DNA from: Burkholderiales bacterium Ga0077547
Lineage (GTDB): Bacteria; Pseudomonadota; Gammaproteobacteria; Burkholderiales; Burkholderiaceae_C
Direction of reading: 5' to 3'
Assembly (NCBI GenBank): GCA_001464195.1
Contig: LNEY01000018.1
Location: forward strand, 1-63,434
Length of the DNA: 63,434 bases
Position numbers and translations under genes: made by a program. Every line of letters begins with the position of its first letter. Position 1 is the stretch's first letter. The notes under the pieces are model-generated. The model saw nothing but the letters and a program-made list of their open reading frames with translations. It was not told the origin of the DNA and ran no database searches. This document shows positions 29,200-38,437 of this stretch, in pieces.

Positions 29200-30660
29200 T
29201 CAATTCCGGCCCAGGCTGTCGGTCAGCCCATCGTTGGCCGACCACTGGATCAGCGCTTCCAGTGCGGGCCGGGCTGCTGCCGCATTCGGATGGTTGACGA
29301 TGCCGACCAGCACATACCGTCGTCCGCTCGGCGCCAGCAGGTAGCCGGCCACGGCGGTCACATCGCGCAAGGAGCCGGTCTTCAGATGCGCACGGCCGGT
29401 GAGCGTCTGTGAGCGCCGCATCGTGCCATCGACGCCGCTGACCGGCAGCGAGGCCATCAGCTCCGGCATCAGCGGACTGGCCGCGGCGTCTTGCAGCAGC
29501 CGTGCTAGCAACGCGGCGCTGACACGGGTCTCACGCGACAGGCCGGAGCCGTTGTCGATCACCGCAGATTGGCCCGCTTCGCCGTAGCGCGTGGCGAGCC
29601 AGCCGCGCAGTACGTCGCGCGCGCCGTCCGGTGTACCCAGGCCGCGTTGGTTCAGCGCCAGCGTCAGGAACAGCTGCTGCGCCATCACGTTGTTGCTGTA
29701 CTTGTTGATGTCGCGGACCACTTCGGCCAGCGGGGGCGATGCCAGCTCGAAGGTCGGTGCGGTGGCTGGCGCCACACCGTCGCGCACGCTGCCGGTCAGC
29801 TTGCCGCCCATCTCGGCCCACAGGCCTGCCAGCAGCCGTTCGTTGTAGCGTGCCGGCTCGGCATATGCCACCGGCCATTGCTTCTCGCCGCAGGCCGGCG
29901 AGTAAAGGCCCTTGAAGCGCAGACGCAGGGGATCAGCAAAGTCTGCCTGCAGGGCGCCTCGCCAGTCGGCGCACTGGGTCGCAGCGACACCGGCTGCCAA
30001 CGGCACGCGGCTGTCGGCGCGCACGTCCTCCAGCGGGGGCTCGGTAGCGATCACCGCGACGCCGTGAGCCGGGTCGGGCGTGAAGGTGAATGACAGCGCC
30101 TTGTAGTTCAGCAGCAGCGCATCGGCGCGCACGTTGTACGGGCGCAGCGCCTCGCCATCGAAATCGGCGGGGTTCTGCTCGGGCACATCGAACGCACTGC
30201 GGTCGAGCACGATGTCGCCGCGAATCTCGCGCACCCCGAGCTGCTGCAGCCGACGCAGCATCAGCCAGACGCGTTCGACCACCAGCTTGGGATCACCGTT
30301 GCCCTTGATGACCACATCGCCTTCGAAGACACCGCCAACGCTGCTGGGCAGCGCGCCCTGCAGCCACACCGGTGTGCGCCACGTCCAGGCCGGCCCCAGC
30401 AGGTCGAGCGCCGCATAGGTGGTGAACAGCTTCATCAGCGAGGCGGGATTGACCGCCGCCTGGGCCTGCCACGAGAGCCGTGGCGCACCACTGCGGCCGA
30501 GCTCCTGCACCACCACCGACAGTGCCTCGCGCGGCACGCGGGCGCGGTCCATCGCGGTGGCGACCTCGGGCGGGAGTGTGGCAAGCGGCACCACGGGCGC
30601 CGCCAGCGCATGACAGCCCAGCAGCCATAGGAAGACGATCGATCCGACACGCGAAAGCAT
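29200..30660 (-). CDS. dacB: D-alanyl-D-alanine carboxypeptidase/endopeptidase (PBP4)
   Basis: A 486-residue class C penicillin-binding protein that trims peptidoglycan cross-links in the periplasm. It has a signal peptide (about residues 1-20, ending HALA). Active-site motifs: SLMK (74-77, SxxK), SNN in INKYSNNVMAQ (SxN) and KTGS near residue 425 (KTG). The large insert domain between SxxK and SxN is present, consistent with PBP4. It is divergent from tsaB. Confidence 0.92.
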   Translation of the reverse strand: MLSRVGSIVFLWLLGCHALAAPVVPLATLPPEVATAMDRARVPREALSVVVQELGRSGAPRLSWQAQAAVNPASLMKLFTTYAALDLLGPAWTWRTPVWLQGALPSSVGGVFEGDVVIKGNGDPKLVVERVWLMLRRLQQLGVREIRGDIVLDRSAFDVPEQNPADFDGEALRPYNVRADALLLNYKALSFTFTPDPAHGVAVIATEPPLEDVRADSRVPLAAGVAATQCADWRGALQADFADPLRLRFKGLYSPACGEKQWPVAYAEPARYNERLLAGLWAEMGGKLTGSVRDGVAPATAPTFELASPPLAEVVRDINKYSNNVMAQQLFLTLALNQRGLGTPDGARDVLRGWLATRYGEAGQSAVIDNGSGLSRETRVSAALLARLLQDAAASPLMPELMASLPVSGVDGTMRRSQTLTGRAHLKTGSLRDVTAVAGYLLAPSGRRYVLVGIVNHPNAAAARPALEALIQWSANDGLTDSLGRN

Positions 30661-30745
30661 GCGGGAATGATCGCATGCGCCTGCGTGCTCGCACCCTGAA
30701 AGCCCGATGGCAACGCGCCCGATCGGCCGCAGCTAGACTCGTTCC

Positions 30746-31495
30746 ATGCCTGCTCCATTGACTGCCTGCTTGGCCTTCGACACCGCGACCGAGCACCTGA
30801 GCATCGCGCTCCGGCTCGGCGATCGCGTCTGGTCGCACGAGGCCGCCGGCGGGGCACTGGCGTCGTCCACGTTGATTCCGGGCGTGATGGATCTGCTGGC
30901 ACAGGCTGGTATCGGCCTGCGCGACCTCGACGCCATCGCCTTCGGCCGTGGCCCCGGTGCCTTCACCGGTTTGCGCACCGCCTGCTCGGTGGCGCAGGGG
31001 CTGGCACTGGGGGCCGGCAAGCCCGTGCTCCCGATCGACACCTTGCTGGCGGTGGCGGAGGACGCCCGATCGATGTCCGGTGCCGGTGAACTCGACGACA
31101 TCTGGGTCGCGATGGATGCACGGATGGATGAAATCTACGCGGCGCATGCGGTGTGCGAAGCGGGTGCATGGCGGCTCGCCGCGGCGCCCTGGCTGTGCAC
31201 GCCGCAGCAGCTGAACGACGCTTGGCAGGCGTGTGCGCCACGCGCTGTGGCCGGCACCGCGCTGGCGGCATTCGGCGATCGGCTGGCCTGTGGTGAGGCC
31301 TTGCGCCTGCCGCAGGCCTTGCCGCGTGCGCGCGCGATGCTGCCGCTGGCCGCCACGCTGTGGGCACAGGGCGGTGCCGTCGATGCGGCTCAGGCGCTGC
31401 CGCTGTACCTGCGCGACAAGGTGGCGCAAACGATGGCCGAACGCGCGGCCGCGAAAGCCTCGGCGGCGTCTGCGGCACCGGCGGTGTCGGCATGA
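30746..31495 (+). CDS. tsaB: tRNA threonylcarbamoyladenosine biosynthesis protein TsaB
   Basis: A 249-residue ASKHA-fold protein that scaffolds TsaD in t6A synthesis. Motifs: LAFDTATEHLSIAL at the N-terminus and AIAFGRGPGAFTGLRTACSVAQGLA (about residues 63-87). It ends by overlapping rimI with ATGA. The tsaB-rimI arrangement is conserved in proteobacteria. Confidence 0.94.
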   Translation: MPAPLTACLAFDTATEHLSIALRLGDRVWSHEAAGGALASSTLIPGVMDLLAQAGIGLRDLDAIAFGRGPGAFTGLRTACSVAQGLALGAGKPVLPIDTLLAVAEDARSMSGAGELDDIWVAMDARMDEIYAAHAVCEAGAWRLAAAPWLCTPQQLNDAWQACAPRAVAGTALAAFGDRLACGEALRLPQALPRARAMLPLAATLWAQGGAVDAAQALPLYLRDKVAQTMAERAAAKASAASAAPAVSA

Positions 31496-31980
31496 ATGCA
31501 GTGCTGCGCCATGCCCGCCGGCTCGAGCGCATGACAACCACCCACCTCGACCAGGTGATGGCGATCGAGAACGAGGCTTACCCATTCCCGTGGACGCGCG
31601 GTAATTTCATCGACTCGCTGGCTTCGGGCTATCCGGCACAGGTGCTGTACGACAGCGACCGGCGTGGCCAGGCGATCGGGTACTTCGTCGCGATGGAAGG
31701 CGTCGATGAGATGCACCTGCTGAATCTGACCGTGGCGCCTGAGTCCCAGAGTCAGGGCCACGGCCGGTTCATGCTGGATGCGCTGCGCGATCTGTGCCGA
31801 CATCGCCATGCGATGCAGCTGTGGCTCGAGGTGCGACAAAGCAATCCGCGCGCACGAGCGCTGTACCTGCGCTATGGTTTTCGCGACATCGGCGTGCGGC
31901 GCGGTTATTACCCTGCGGAGGCTGGCCGGCGCGAGGATGCGCTGGTGATGAGCCTGGATGTCTCCGGCGGCGTGGCATGA
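31492..31980 (+). CDS. rimI: Ribosomal protein S18-alanine N-acetyltransferase
   Basis: A 162-residue GNAT acetyltransferase. The motif MTTTHLDQVMAIENEAYPFP marks the RimI substrate side, and VAPESQSQGHGRFMLDAL (Q/RxxGxG/A type) is the acetyl-CoA loop. VRQSNPRARALYLRYGF is also typical. The ATG at 31492 overlaps the tsaB stop and its own stop overlaps the next start, making a coupled three-gene unit. Confidence 0.92.
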   Translation: MNAVLRHARRLERMTTTHLDQVMAIENEAYPFPWTRGNFIDSLASGYPAQVLYDSDRRGQAIGYFVAMEGVDEMHLLNLTVAPESQSQGHGRFMLDALRDLCRHRHAMQLWLEVRQSNPRARALYLRYGFRDIGVRRGYYPAEAGRREDALVMSLDVSGGVA

Positions 31981-32795
31981 GCTGGACTGAGCGCCAGCGG
32001 GCCATGCTGGCCGAGATGGGGCTGCGGGTGTGGGATGCACCAGCAACAGAATCGCTGGCCGTTGCCGTGGCGCCTGAAGCTGCCGAGGCGCGTCCCACCC
32101 GCGACCCGGTCGAGCCGCCCGTCACGGTCGCGCTGCCACCGCCGGGCGCCGTTGCGCCGCCACCGACCGCCATCGCCTCAAGTGCGGTTGCCGCCATGGA
32201 CTGGCCCGCGCTGCGCGAAGCCGTCGCCGCCTGCACCGCCTGCAGCTTGCACCAGAGCCGCCGGCAGACGGTGTTCGGCGTCGGCCACCCGCAGGCGCAC
32301 TGGATGATCGTCGGCGAAGCTCCGGGCGAGGAAGAAGACCGCCGCGGCGAACCCTTCGTCGGCCGCTCCGGCCAATTGCTCGACAACATGCTGCGCGCGA
32401 TCGGGCTCAGCCGCCAGACCCCTGAGTCGCCCGATCCCTCCAAGCAGGTGTTCATCGCCAACACGCTGAAATGCCGCCCGCCGGGCAACCGCAATCCGCT
32501 GCCGGAGGAGCTGGCGCGATGCGAAGGATTTCTGATCCGGCAGATCGAGCTGGTGCAGCCGAAGATCATCCTCGCGATGGGCCGTTTCGCGGTGCAAAGC
32601 CTGCTGCGCAGCAGCGCGCCGATCGGCCAGTTGCGAGGCCGTGTTCACCACTACCAGGGCGTGCCCTTGGTCGTCACGTACCACCCGGCCTATCTGCTGC
32701 GCAACCTGACTGAGAAAGCCCGCGCCTGGGATGACCTCTGCCTGGCGCAGGGCACGGTCGAAGCGTCTGCTGCGCGCCCCGCCGGTGGTGCCTGA
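31977..32795 (+). CDS. Uracil-DNA glycosylase, family 4-type
   Basis: A 272-residue glycosylase that removes uracil from DNA. After a roughly 65-residue Pro/Ala-rich N-terminal tail, the catalytic domain shows CTACSLHQSRRQTVFG (4Fe-4S ligands), GEAPGEEEDRRGEPFVGRSG (the GEAPG motif), FIANTLKCRPPGNRNP (with a further Cys) and VTYHPAYLLRN (the HP motif). It is coupled to rimI by ATGA. In many relatives the same enzyme is annotated as a phage-polymerase-like UDG. The N-terminal tail is low complexity and probably disordered. Confidence 0.9.
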   Translation: MSWTERQRAMLAEMGLRVWDAPATESLAVAVAPEAAEARPTRDPVEPPVTVALPPPGAVAPPPTAIASSAVAAMDWPALREAVAACTACSLHQSRRQTVFGVGHPQAHWMIVGEAPGEEEDRRGEPFVGRSGQLLDNMLRAIGLSRQTPESPDPSKQVFIANTLKCRPPGNRNPLPEELARCEGFLIRQIELVQPKIILAMGRFAVQSLLRSSAPIGQLRGRVHHYQGVPLVVTYHPAYLLRNLTEKARAWDDLCLAQGTVEASAARPAGGA

Positions 32796-33681
32796 TCCGG
32801 CCGCGCAAGCAGCACGCGAGTTGCGCTGGCTGCTGTTGTCGCCGCCGCTGCTCGACACCGCGCCGGGCGTGCATTCGGCGCCGGTGCAACAGTTCAGCGC
32901 CGCCGAGCGAGGGCGCATCTCGGTGTGGCTGGATGACATTGACCGTGCGCCGCAGGCGTTGTTCGAGGCGGTGCAGGCGGGTTCCGCAAGCGACACAGCG
33001 CCGCGCCCACCCTCGCTGCGCCTGGGCCGTCGCGCCGAACGGCTGATGGCGTTTTTTCTTCGGCATGGGCCGACCCATCACCTGGTGGCAGCGAACATCC
33101 CGCTGCGCCACATGACGCCACAAGGCGATCGCACCACACTCGGCGAAATCGATTTCCTGTTGCATGACGCCGACGGTCAGGCCTGGCACTGGGAGCTGGC
33201 GGTCAAGTTCTTTCTGTGCAGCGCCACCGGGCCGCATGCGATCGCCGCCGACTTCATCGGCCCCGATCGCGCCGAAACCTTCGACAGCAAGCTGCGCAAG
33301 ATGTTTGATCGCCAACTGCGCCATCGGCCACCGCCGCCCTGGGATCAACAGACTTGGGCCCCGGCCGCCTGCACGCGCGGGCGGCTCTTCTACCGTCACG
33401 GCCGTGCGGTGCCACGAACCGCTGGCGTGCACCCTGACCATTTGCAAGGCCACTGGATCGAGCGCGATCGTGTGGCGGAGCTGCCCGCCGCCAGCGAGCC
33501 GGTGTGGCACCTGGTGCCGCGCAACGACTGGATGTGCCCGCGACCGCCGATCACATCAGACGGACTCACCCTGCTCGCCATCGCCGACCGCCTCGGCAGC
33601 GAGCCGACCGCGCTGGCCACGATGGTGCTGCGCGGCGATGAAATCGACGCGCAGCCGCTGTTCGTCGTCAGCCCGGCTTGA
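32785..33681 (+). CDS. DUF1853 family protein
   Basis: About 298 residues of the DUF1853 family, found beside or near DNA-repair and envelope genes in proteobacteria and without known function. Recognisable parts are ELRWLLLSPPLLD near the N-terminus, RLGRRAERLMAFFL, and GEIDFLLHDADGQAWHWELAVKFFL (the E-x-D...E-x-K pattern recalls a PD-(D/E)XK nuclease fold; this is inference). The start is uncertain: GTG at 32785 or 32788 gives a short overlap with the UDG gene, while ATG at 32731 would overlap by 65 bases. The 3' end overlaps the convergent glmU stop by 14 bases. Confidence 0.75.
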   Translation: MVPDPAAQAARELRWLLLSPPLLDTAPGVHSAPVQQFSAAERGRISVWLDDIDRAPQALFEAVQAGSASDTAPRPPSLRLGRRAERLMAFFLRHGPTHHLVAANIPLRHMTPQGDRTTLGEIDFLLHDADGQAWHWELAVKFFLCSATGPHAIAADFIGPDRAETFDSKLRKMFDRQLRHRPPPPWDQQTWAPAACTRGRLFYRHGRAVPRTAGVHPDHLQGHWIERDRVAELPAASEPVWHLVPRNDWMCPRPPITSDGLTLLAIADRLGSEPTALATMVLRGDEIDAQPLFVVSPA

Positions 33682-35056
33682 CCGGGCGTTTCCAGGTCGG
33701 CAACGACACCTGCCGGCCGCGCACCACCGTCAGCTGTCCGGCAGGCGCCTGCCGGGTGATCGTCGAGCCCGCGCCGATCGTGGCGCCATCGCCGATCGTG
33801 ACCGGCGCCACCAGCACGCAGTTGCTGCCCACGTGCACATCGGCGCCGATCTCGGTGCGGTGCTTCTTCGCGCCGTCGTAGTTGGCGGTGATGCTGCCGG
33901 CGCCGAAGTTCACTCGCTCGCCGACCGTCGCATCGCCCAGATAGGCCAGATGGTTGGCTTTGGCGCCGTCGGCCAGCGTCGAATTTTTCACTTCGACGAA
34001 ATTGCCGATGTGCACTTCAGCGCCCAGCACGGCGCCCGGTCGCAAGCGGGCGTACGGGCCGATCAGCGAGCCGCGGCCCACCGTCACGCCCAGTGTGTCG
34101 CCGTCGATGTGGGTGTAGGGGTGGATGACCGCATCGTCACCGATCACGGCGTTCCGGATCACGCAGTTGGCGCCCACCCTGACGCGGTGGCCCAGCGACA
34201 CCGCGCCCTCGAACACGCAGTTCACATCGATGCCCACGTCGACGCCGCACTGCAGATGGCCGCGCACATCGAGGCGTGCCGGGTCGGCCAGCCGCACGCC
34301 GGCGCTCATCAGCGCTTCGGCCTGGTCACGCTGGCACAGCCGTTCGAGCTCGGCCAGTTGCTGCGGGCTGTTGACCCCCAGCACCTCGCTGGCACGCTTT
34401 GGCTGCGCCGCCACCACCGGCACGCCGTCGGTCACGGCGAAGGCGACCACATCGGTCAGGTAGTACTCCCCCTGGGCATTGCGGTTGTCCAGGCGGGCGA
34501 GCCATGCCTTCAACAGGGCGGTGGGCGCGGCCATCGCACCGGTGTACACCTCGGTGATCGCGCGCTGCTCGGGCGTGGCGTCCTTGTGTTCCACGATCGC
34601 CTGGACCGTCGAGGTGCCATCGGCGGCTGCCCGGCGCAGGATGCGGCCGTAGCCGGTGGCGTCGGGCAGCGTCACCGTCAGCAGCGCCAGCTTGTCACCG
34701 GCGCAGGCATCCACCAGCGCACGCAGCGTGGCGGCCTGGATCAATGGCGTGTCGCCGTTCAGGATCAGCGTGATGCCGTCGTTGTGCAACTGCGGTGCCG
34801 CCTGCTGCACCGCGTGCCCGGTACCGAGTTGCGGGCTCTGGCGAACGAATTGCAGATTTGGTGCTCTGACCGAGGACTCCACCTGCTCGGCGCCGTGACC
34901 GGTGACCACCACGACGCGGTCGGCAGCAACCTCACCGGCGGTGTGGAGCACATGCTCCAGTAAGCTGCGCCCGGCCAGTTCATGCAGCACCTTGGGGCGG
35001 TCCGACTTCATCCGAGTGCCTTTGCCCGCCGCCATGATCACGATGTCCAACGCCAT
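33668..35056 (-). CDS. glmU: Bifunctional N-acetylglucosamine-1-phosphate uridyltransferase / glucosamine-1-phosphate acetyltransferase
   Basis: A 462-residue enzyme making UDP-GlcNAc for peptidoglycan and lipopolysaccharide. The N-terminal pyrophosphorylase domain starts MALDIVIMAAGKGTRMKSD (nucleotide loop). The C-terminal left-handed beta-helix is visible as hexapeptide repeats from about residue 250 on (GHRVRVGANCVIRNAVIGDD), with KNSTLADGAKANHLAYLGDA and NYDGAKKHRT of the acetyltransferase site. The ATG at 35056 is chosen over an 11-codon extension because of the family N-terminus and the upstream AGGGGA. Confidence 0.96.
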   Translation of the reverse strand: MALDIVIMAAGKGTRMKSDRPKVLHELAGRSLLEHVLHTAGEVAADRVVVVTGHGAEQVESSVRAPNLQFVRQSPQLGTGHAVQQAAPQLHNDGITLILNGDTPLIQAATLRALVDACAGDKLALLTVTLPDATGYGRILRRAAADGTSTVQAIVEHKDATPEQRAITEVYTGAMAAPTALLKAWLARLDNRNAQGEYYLTDVVAFAVTDGVPVVAAQPKRASEVLGVNSPQQLAELERLCQRDQAEALMSAGVRLADPARLDVRGHLQCGVDVGIDVNCVFEGAVSLGHRVRVGANCVIRNAVIGDDAVIHPYTHIDGDTLGVTVGRGSLIGPYARLRPGAVLGAEVHIGNFVEVKNSTLADGAKANHLAYLGDATVGERVNFGAGSITANYDGAKKHRTEIGADVHVGSNCVLVAPVTIGDGATIGAGSTITRQAPAGQLTVVRGRQVSLPTWKRPVKPG

Positions 35057-35087
35057 GTCCTGTTCCCCTGAGTCCAGTACCACCCGC

Positions 35088-36005
35088 ATGTCGGGCGCGA
35101 TTATCGGCGGGTCGGTCGCTGCGCAGGCGAGGCGCGGGCGAGGGTGGCGCTACGCGGTCATGTTGGTGTGCTGTTCGCTGCTGATGTCTGGCTGCAGCGC
35201 GGTGCGCTTTGGCTACAACCAAGCGCCCGACCTCGCGTACTGGTGGCTCGATGGGTATGTCGACTTCAAGGGCGATCAGTCCGAGCGCGCCGAAGCGGCC
35301 ATCGACGACTGGTTCCAATGGCATCGACGCGTCGAGCTGCCGGTGTATGCCGGGTTGCTGGCCAAGGCCCGCGAGCAGGTCGCCGCGCCAGCGACGGCGG
35401 AGCAGGCGTGCGAGTGGTTCGACGCGGCGAGGCTGCGGGTCGATGCGGCACTGGAGCGTGCGCTGCCCGGTATGGCAGAGGTGGCACGGGGCCTGTCACC
35501 GAAGCAGCTTGCGCATCTGGAGCGCAAGTACGCCGAGATCAACGAGGAACTGGTCGACAACTACCTGCAGCCCGAAGCCCAAGCGCGTGCCCGGGCGCAG
35601 CTCAAGCGCGCGCTCGACCCGATCGAGCGTGTCTACGGTCGCCTGAGCAGCAGCCAGCGAGAGCGCCTGGCGACGCTGGCCGCAACGACGCCGTTCGATC
35701 CGGCGCGCTGGATTGCCGAGCGTCATCGCCGGCAACAAGACACGTTGCAGACGCTGGCGCGGCTGAGCGCCGAGCAGGCCAGCGTGCCGCAGGCCGTGGA
35801 GGCGTTGCGTGCTTTGGCGCAGCGATCCCGCGTGTCACCGATCGACGAATACCGCGCGTACCAGCAGCGGTTGATCCGGTTCAATTGTTCATTCGCAGCC
35901 GAGGTTCACAACTTGACCACGCCCGAGCAGCGCCTTGCAGCAGCCGAGCAGCTGAAAGAGTGGGAAGACGATGCCCGGGCGCTGGCGGCTCAGGCCAGCC
36001 CGTGA
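35088..36005 (+). CDS. DUF6279-like lipoprotein
   Basis: A 305-residue predicted lipoprotein. A basic n-region (RRGRGWRY) and hydrophobic stretch (AVMLVCCSLLM) lead to the lipobox LMSGC (Cys 36). The mature part is helical and rich in Arg/Glu/Ala (coiled-coil-like) with YNQAPDLAYWWLDGYVDF near its start. It matches my recollection of DUF6279 lipoproteins, of unknown function. The ATG at 35088 gives a proper signal peptide; a later ATG at 35160 would leave almost no n-region. It is divergent from glmU with only 31 bases between the start codons. Confidence 0.75.
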   Translation: MSGAIIGGSVAAQARRGRGWRYAVMLVCCSLLMSGCSAVRFGYNQAPDLAYWWLDGYVDFKGDQSERAEAAIDDWFQWHRRVELPVYAGLLAKAREQVAAPATAEQACEWFDAARLRVDAALERALPGMAEVARGLSPKQLAHLERKYAEINEELVDNYLQPEAQARARAQLKRALDPIERVYGRLSSSQRERLATLAATTPFDPARWIAERHRRQQDTLQTLARLSAEQASVPQAVEALRALAQRSRVSPIDEYRAYQQRLIRFNCSFAAEVHNLTTPEQRLAAAEQLKEWEDDARALAAQASP

Positions 36006-36011
36006 TGCCAA

Positions 36012-36614
36012 TCAGGGCGGCAGCGGCGTCGTGACGCTGCGCACCTTCTCGTCGGTGCCAGGAAAGGGTGTCATCGCCGCCTGGAACATGGCGGTCATCA
36101 GCGCCGGTGTCAGCGGCAGCACGCCGTCGCTGCTGGCGCGCGTTTCATACACGACACGGCCGCTCTTGCGGTCGCGGATCAGCACCGACACCTCACGCAC
36201 ATAGCGCCGCAAGGTGTCGTCCGGGCCGACGCTGAAACCACGACCGAAGCCTCCGAATCCGGTGTGTCCGAAGCGCGGTCGGTACAGCCCGCCGTTCCAC
36301 CAGATCGGGTCGTCGAACGGCGAAAAGTGGTTGGCCATCAGGCGCGTGCCCAGCAGCACCACCACGTCGGCGGTCTGTTCATCGGACGCTGGCTTGAAGC
36401 CGGCGGACTCGATGGCGCCACGTGCAGCATCTTCCATGCGCTGCTGATCAGGCTGATCCTGCTGCGAGGGCAGCCGCTCGAACGCATAAGTGTCGGGCTG
36501 GCGATCGGCGGGCCAGCTGCCGAAGGTGGAGACATCGCTGCTGATCCGGGTGGCACACCCGCCGGCCGCCAGCAAGGCGGCCAGGCCGATTGCCATGACG
36601 AGCTGACGGCGCAT
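36012..36614 (-). CDS. DUF4136 domain-containing lipoprotein
   Basis: A 200-residue lipoprotein. The signal peptide MRRQLVMAIGLAALLAAGGC ends in lipobox AAGGC (Cys 20). The mature region has the DUF4136 layout: TYAFERLP near the start, ADVVVLLGTRL in the middle, a Gly/Phe/Trp-rich segment (residues 104-130), and RDRKSGRVVYETRASSDG near the end. Function is unknown. It lies convergent with the preceding lipoprotein and directly downstream of ttcA, 14 bases apart, on the same strand. Confidence 0.82.
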   Translation of the reverse strand: MRRQLVMAIGLAALLAAGGCATRISSDVSTFGSWPADRQPDTYAFERLPSQQDQPDQQRMEDAARGAIESAGFKPASDEQTADVVVLLGTRLMANHFSPFDDPIWWNGGLYRPRFGHTGFGGFGRGFSVGPDDTLRRYVREVSVLIRDRKSGRVVYETRASSDGVLPLTPALMTAMFQAAMTPFPGTDEKVRSVTTPLPP

Positions 36615-36628
36615 GCTGATCCTCCGAT

Positions 36629-37564
36629 TCAGGGTGAGTCGATCCAGTGCAGCTTCACAGCGCTGGCGTTCGCCACCGGCGTGGTGCTGCAGGTGTCGTC
36701 CTCATCGAACGCGCGATCGCCATGGGCATCGGCCACACCTGTTGTTCGGAGCTCGGTGAAGGGGAACAAGTTCCGATCGGCCAGGTGCGAGGGCACCACG
36801 TGCTGCATGGCGCTGAAGATGTTCTCGACACGCCCGGGATACCGCTTGTCCCACTCGCGCAGCATCTGCTTGATCTGCACCCGCTGCAGGTTGTCCTGGC
36901 TGCCACACAGCGTGCACGGGATGATCGGGAACTGTCGGTGCTCGGCCCAGCGCTCGAGATCGCTCTCGGCCACATAGGCGAGCGGGCGGATCACGATGTT
37001 CCTGCCGTCATCGCTGACCAGCTTGGGCGGCATGCCTTTCATCTTGCTGCCGAAGAACATGTTCATGAACAGCGTCTGCACGATGTCGTCGCGGTGGTGG
37101 CCGAGCGCGATCTTGGTCGCGCCCAGTTCACCCGCCACCCGGTACAGGATGCCTCTGCGCAGCCGCGAGCACAGCCCGCAGGTGGTCTTGCCCTCGGGGA
37201 TGACGCGCTTGACGATCGAGTAGGTGTCCTGGTTCTCGATGTGAAAGGGCACACCGACCCGGGCCAGGTACTCGGGCAGCACATGCTCCGGAAAGCCGGG
37301 CTGCTTCTGGTCGAGGTTGACCGCCACCAGCTCGAATCGGATCGGCGCGCGCTTCTGCAGGCCCAGCAGGATGTCGAGCATCGCGTAGCTGTCCTTGCCG
37401 CCGGAGACGCAGACCATCACCCGATCGCCATCCTCGATCATGTTGAAGTCGATCACCGCCTGGCCCACCAGCCGATGCAGGCGCTTGCTCAGCTTGTTGG
37501 CTTCCAGCGCGGCCTTGTCGGCGGAGGTGTTGACAGTGGAGGGGGCGGTTTGCAAGGCGGTCAT
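36629..37564 (-). CDS. ttcA: tRNA 2-thiocytidine(32) synthetase TtcA
   Basis: A 311-residue PP-loop ATPase that thiolates C32 of certain tRNAs through a 4Fe-4S cluster. It has the PP-loop SGGKDS (54-59) and the two CXXC motifs TCGLC (129-132) and PCTLC (217-220) that hold the cluster. [20 protein letters not shown] is a family segment. The start overlaps the stop of the upstream SDR gene (ATGA), so the two are coupled. The C-terminal roughly 30 residues (after TELRTTG) are variable. Confidence 0.95.
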   Translation of the reverse strand: MTALQTAPSTVNTSADKAALEANKLSKRLHRLVGQAVIDFNMIEDGDRVMVCVSGGKDSYAMLDILLGLQKRAPIRFELVAVNLDQKQPGFPEHVLPEYLARVGVPFHIENQDTYSIVKRVIPEGKTTCGLCSRLRRGILYRVAGELGATKIALGHHRDDIVQTLFMNMFFGSKMKGMPPKLVSDDGRNIVIRPLAYVAESDLERWAEHRQFPIIPCTLCGSQDNLQRVQIKQMLREWDKRYPGRVENIFSAMQHVVPSHLADRNLFPFTELRTTGVADAHGDRAFDEDDTCSTTPVANASAVKLHWIDSP

Positions 37565-38343
37565 AAGAACGGAAAGTCTCTGCGCATCGAATTCAAGTGA
37601 AAGCCGGCGTCCACCATCAAGGTGCTGCCCGTGAAGGCCCGATTGGACACTGCGAACGACACGGTGGCCGCAACCTCTTGCATGGTGGGCAGCTGATGGG
37701 TCAGCGCACGGTTGGCCATGGTCGTCAGCAGCCGGTCATCGATCAGCTCGCTGCCCGTCGTGAGACCCGGCGCCACGCCCACGACCCGCACGGTCGGGGC
37801 CAATGACACGGCCAGCACCCGGGTCAGCAATTCCAGCGCACCCTTCGACAGTGCGTAGGACAAGTAGTCCGGGTTGGGGTTCCACAGCCGCTGATCGAGC
37901 ATGTTGATCACGACGCCGGTGCGTTCGCCCGAGGCCATCAGATGCGCGTGAAGCTGGCGAGCCAGTATCAGCGGGGCCCCGGCGTTGACGTTCATGTGGG
38001 CGTTCAGGCGCTCATAGCTCAGGCTGGCCACGTTGTCATAATCGAACGCGGAAGCGTTGTTCACGATCGCATCGACCCTGCCGAAGCGCTGGACGATGCG
38101 CGGGAACAATTCCACGCACCGGGATTCGTCTGCCAGATCTGCCTCGAACACTTCAGCGGCAAAACCGAGGTCGGTGATCTCAGCGGCCGTTTCCAATGCT
38201 TGTTGCAGCGAGTGGGCGGTGTGGATGGCGACGTCGTGCCCATCGCGTGCCAACCGGAGGGCAATTTCGCGACCGATGCGTTTGGCCGATCCAGTGACCA
38301 ATGCAACGGGCCGTTGCCTGGTGGGTGAACTGTCTTGAAGCAT
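37561..38343 (-). CDS. Short-chain dehydrogenase, pteridine-reductase/FolM-like
   Basis: A 260-residue NADPH-dependent short-chain dehydrogenase. The cofactor loop [13 protein letters not shown] has the TGxxxRIG form typical of pteridine reductases and FolM instead of the classical TGxxxGIG. NNASAF and the catalytic pair Y-x-x-x-K (YALSK) are present. C-terminal [12 protein letters not shown] is canonical. Pterin reduction (dihydromonapterin or biopterin) is the likely role but is inferred. The ATG at 38343 is used because the frame upstream begins with TTG and is unlike the family. It is coupled to ttcA and divergent from midA. Confidence 0.72.
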   Translation of the reverse strand: MLQDSSPTRQRPVALVTGSAKRIGREIALRLARDGHDVAIHTAHSLQQALETAAEITDLGFAAEVFEADLADESRCVELFPRIVQRFGRVDAIVNNASAFDYDNVASLSYERLNAHMNVNAGAPLILARQLHAHLMASGERTGVVINMLDQRLWNPNPDYLSYALSKGALELLTRVLAVSLAPTVRVVGVAPGLTTGSELIDDRLLTTMANRALTHQLPTMQEVAATVSFAVSNRAFTGSTLMVDAGFHLNSMRRDFPFL

Positions 38344-38437
38344 GGGTGAAATGGGCCTGGGTGGGTATTGTGAAAGACACGCGCGCAATGTGCCACGGCT
38401 CAGCTCCTGCGACTAACCGCACGCACTGCATCTCACC

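Noticed and set aside
30293..31585. 430-codon frame antisense to tsaB and running into dacB in another frame
   Set aside because: Conflicts with two genes that have intact catalytic or family motifs.
33164..34963. 599-codon open frame antisense to glmU and overlapping DUF1853
   Set aside because: Antisense to a complete, motif-bearing glmU; composition of a GC-rich shadow frame.
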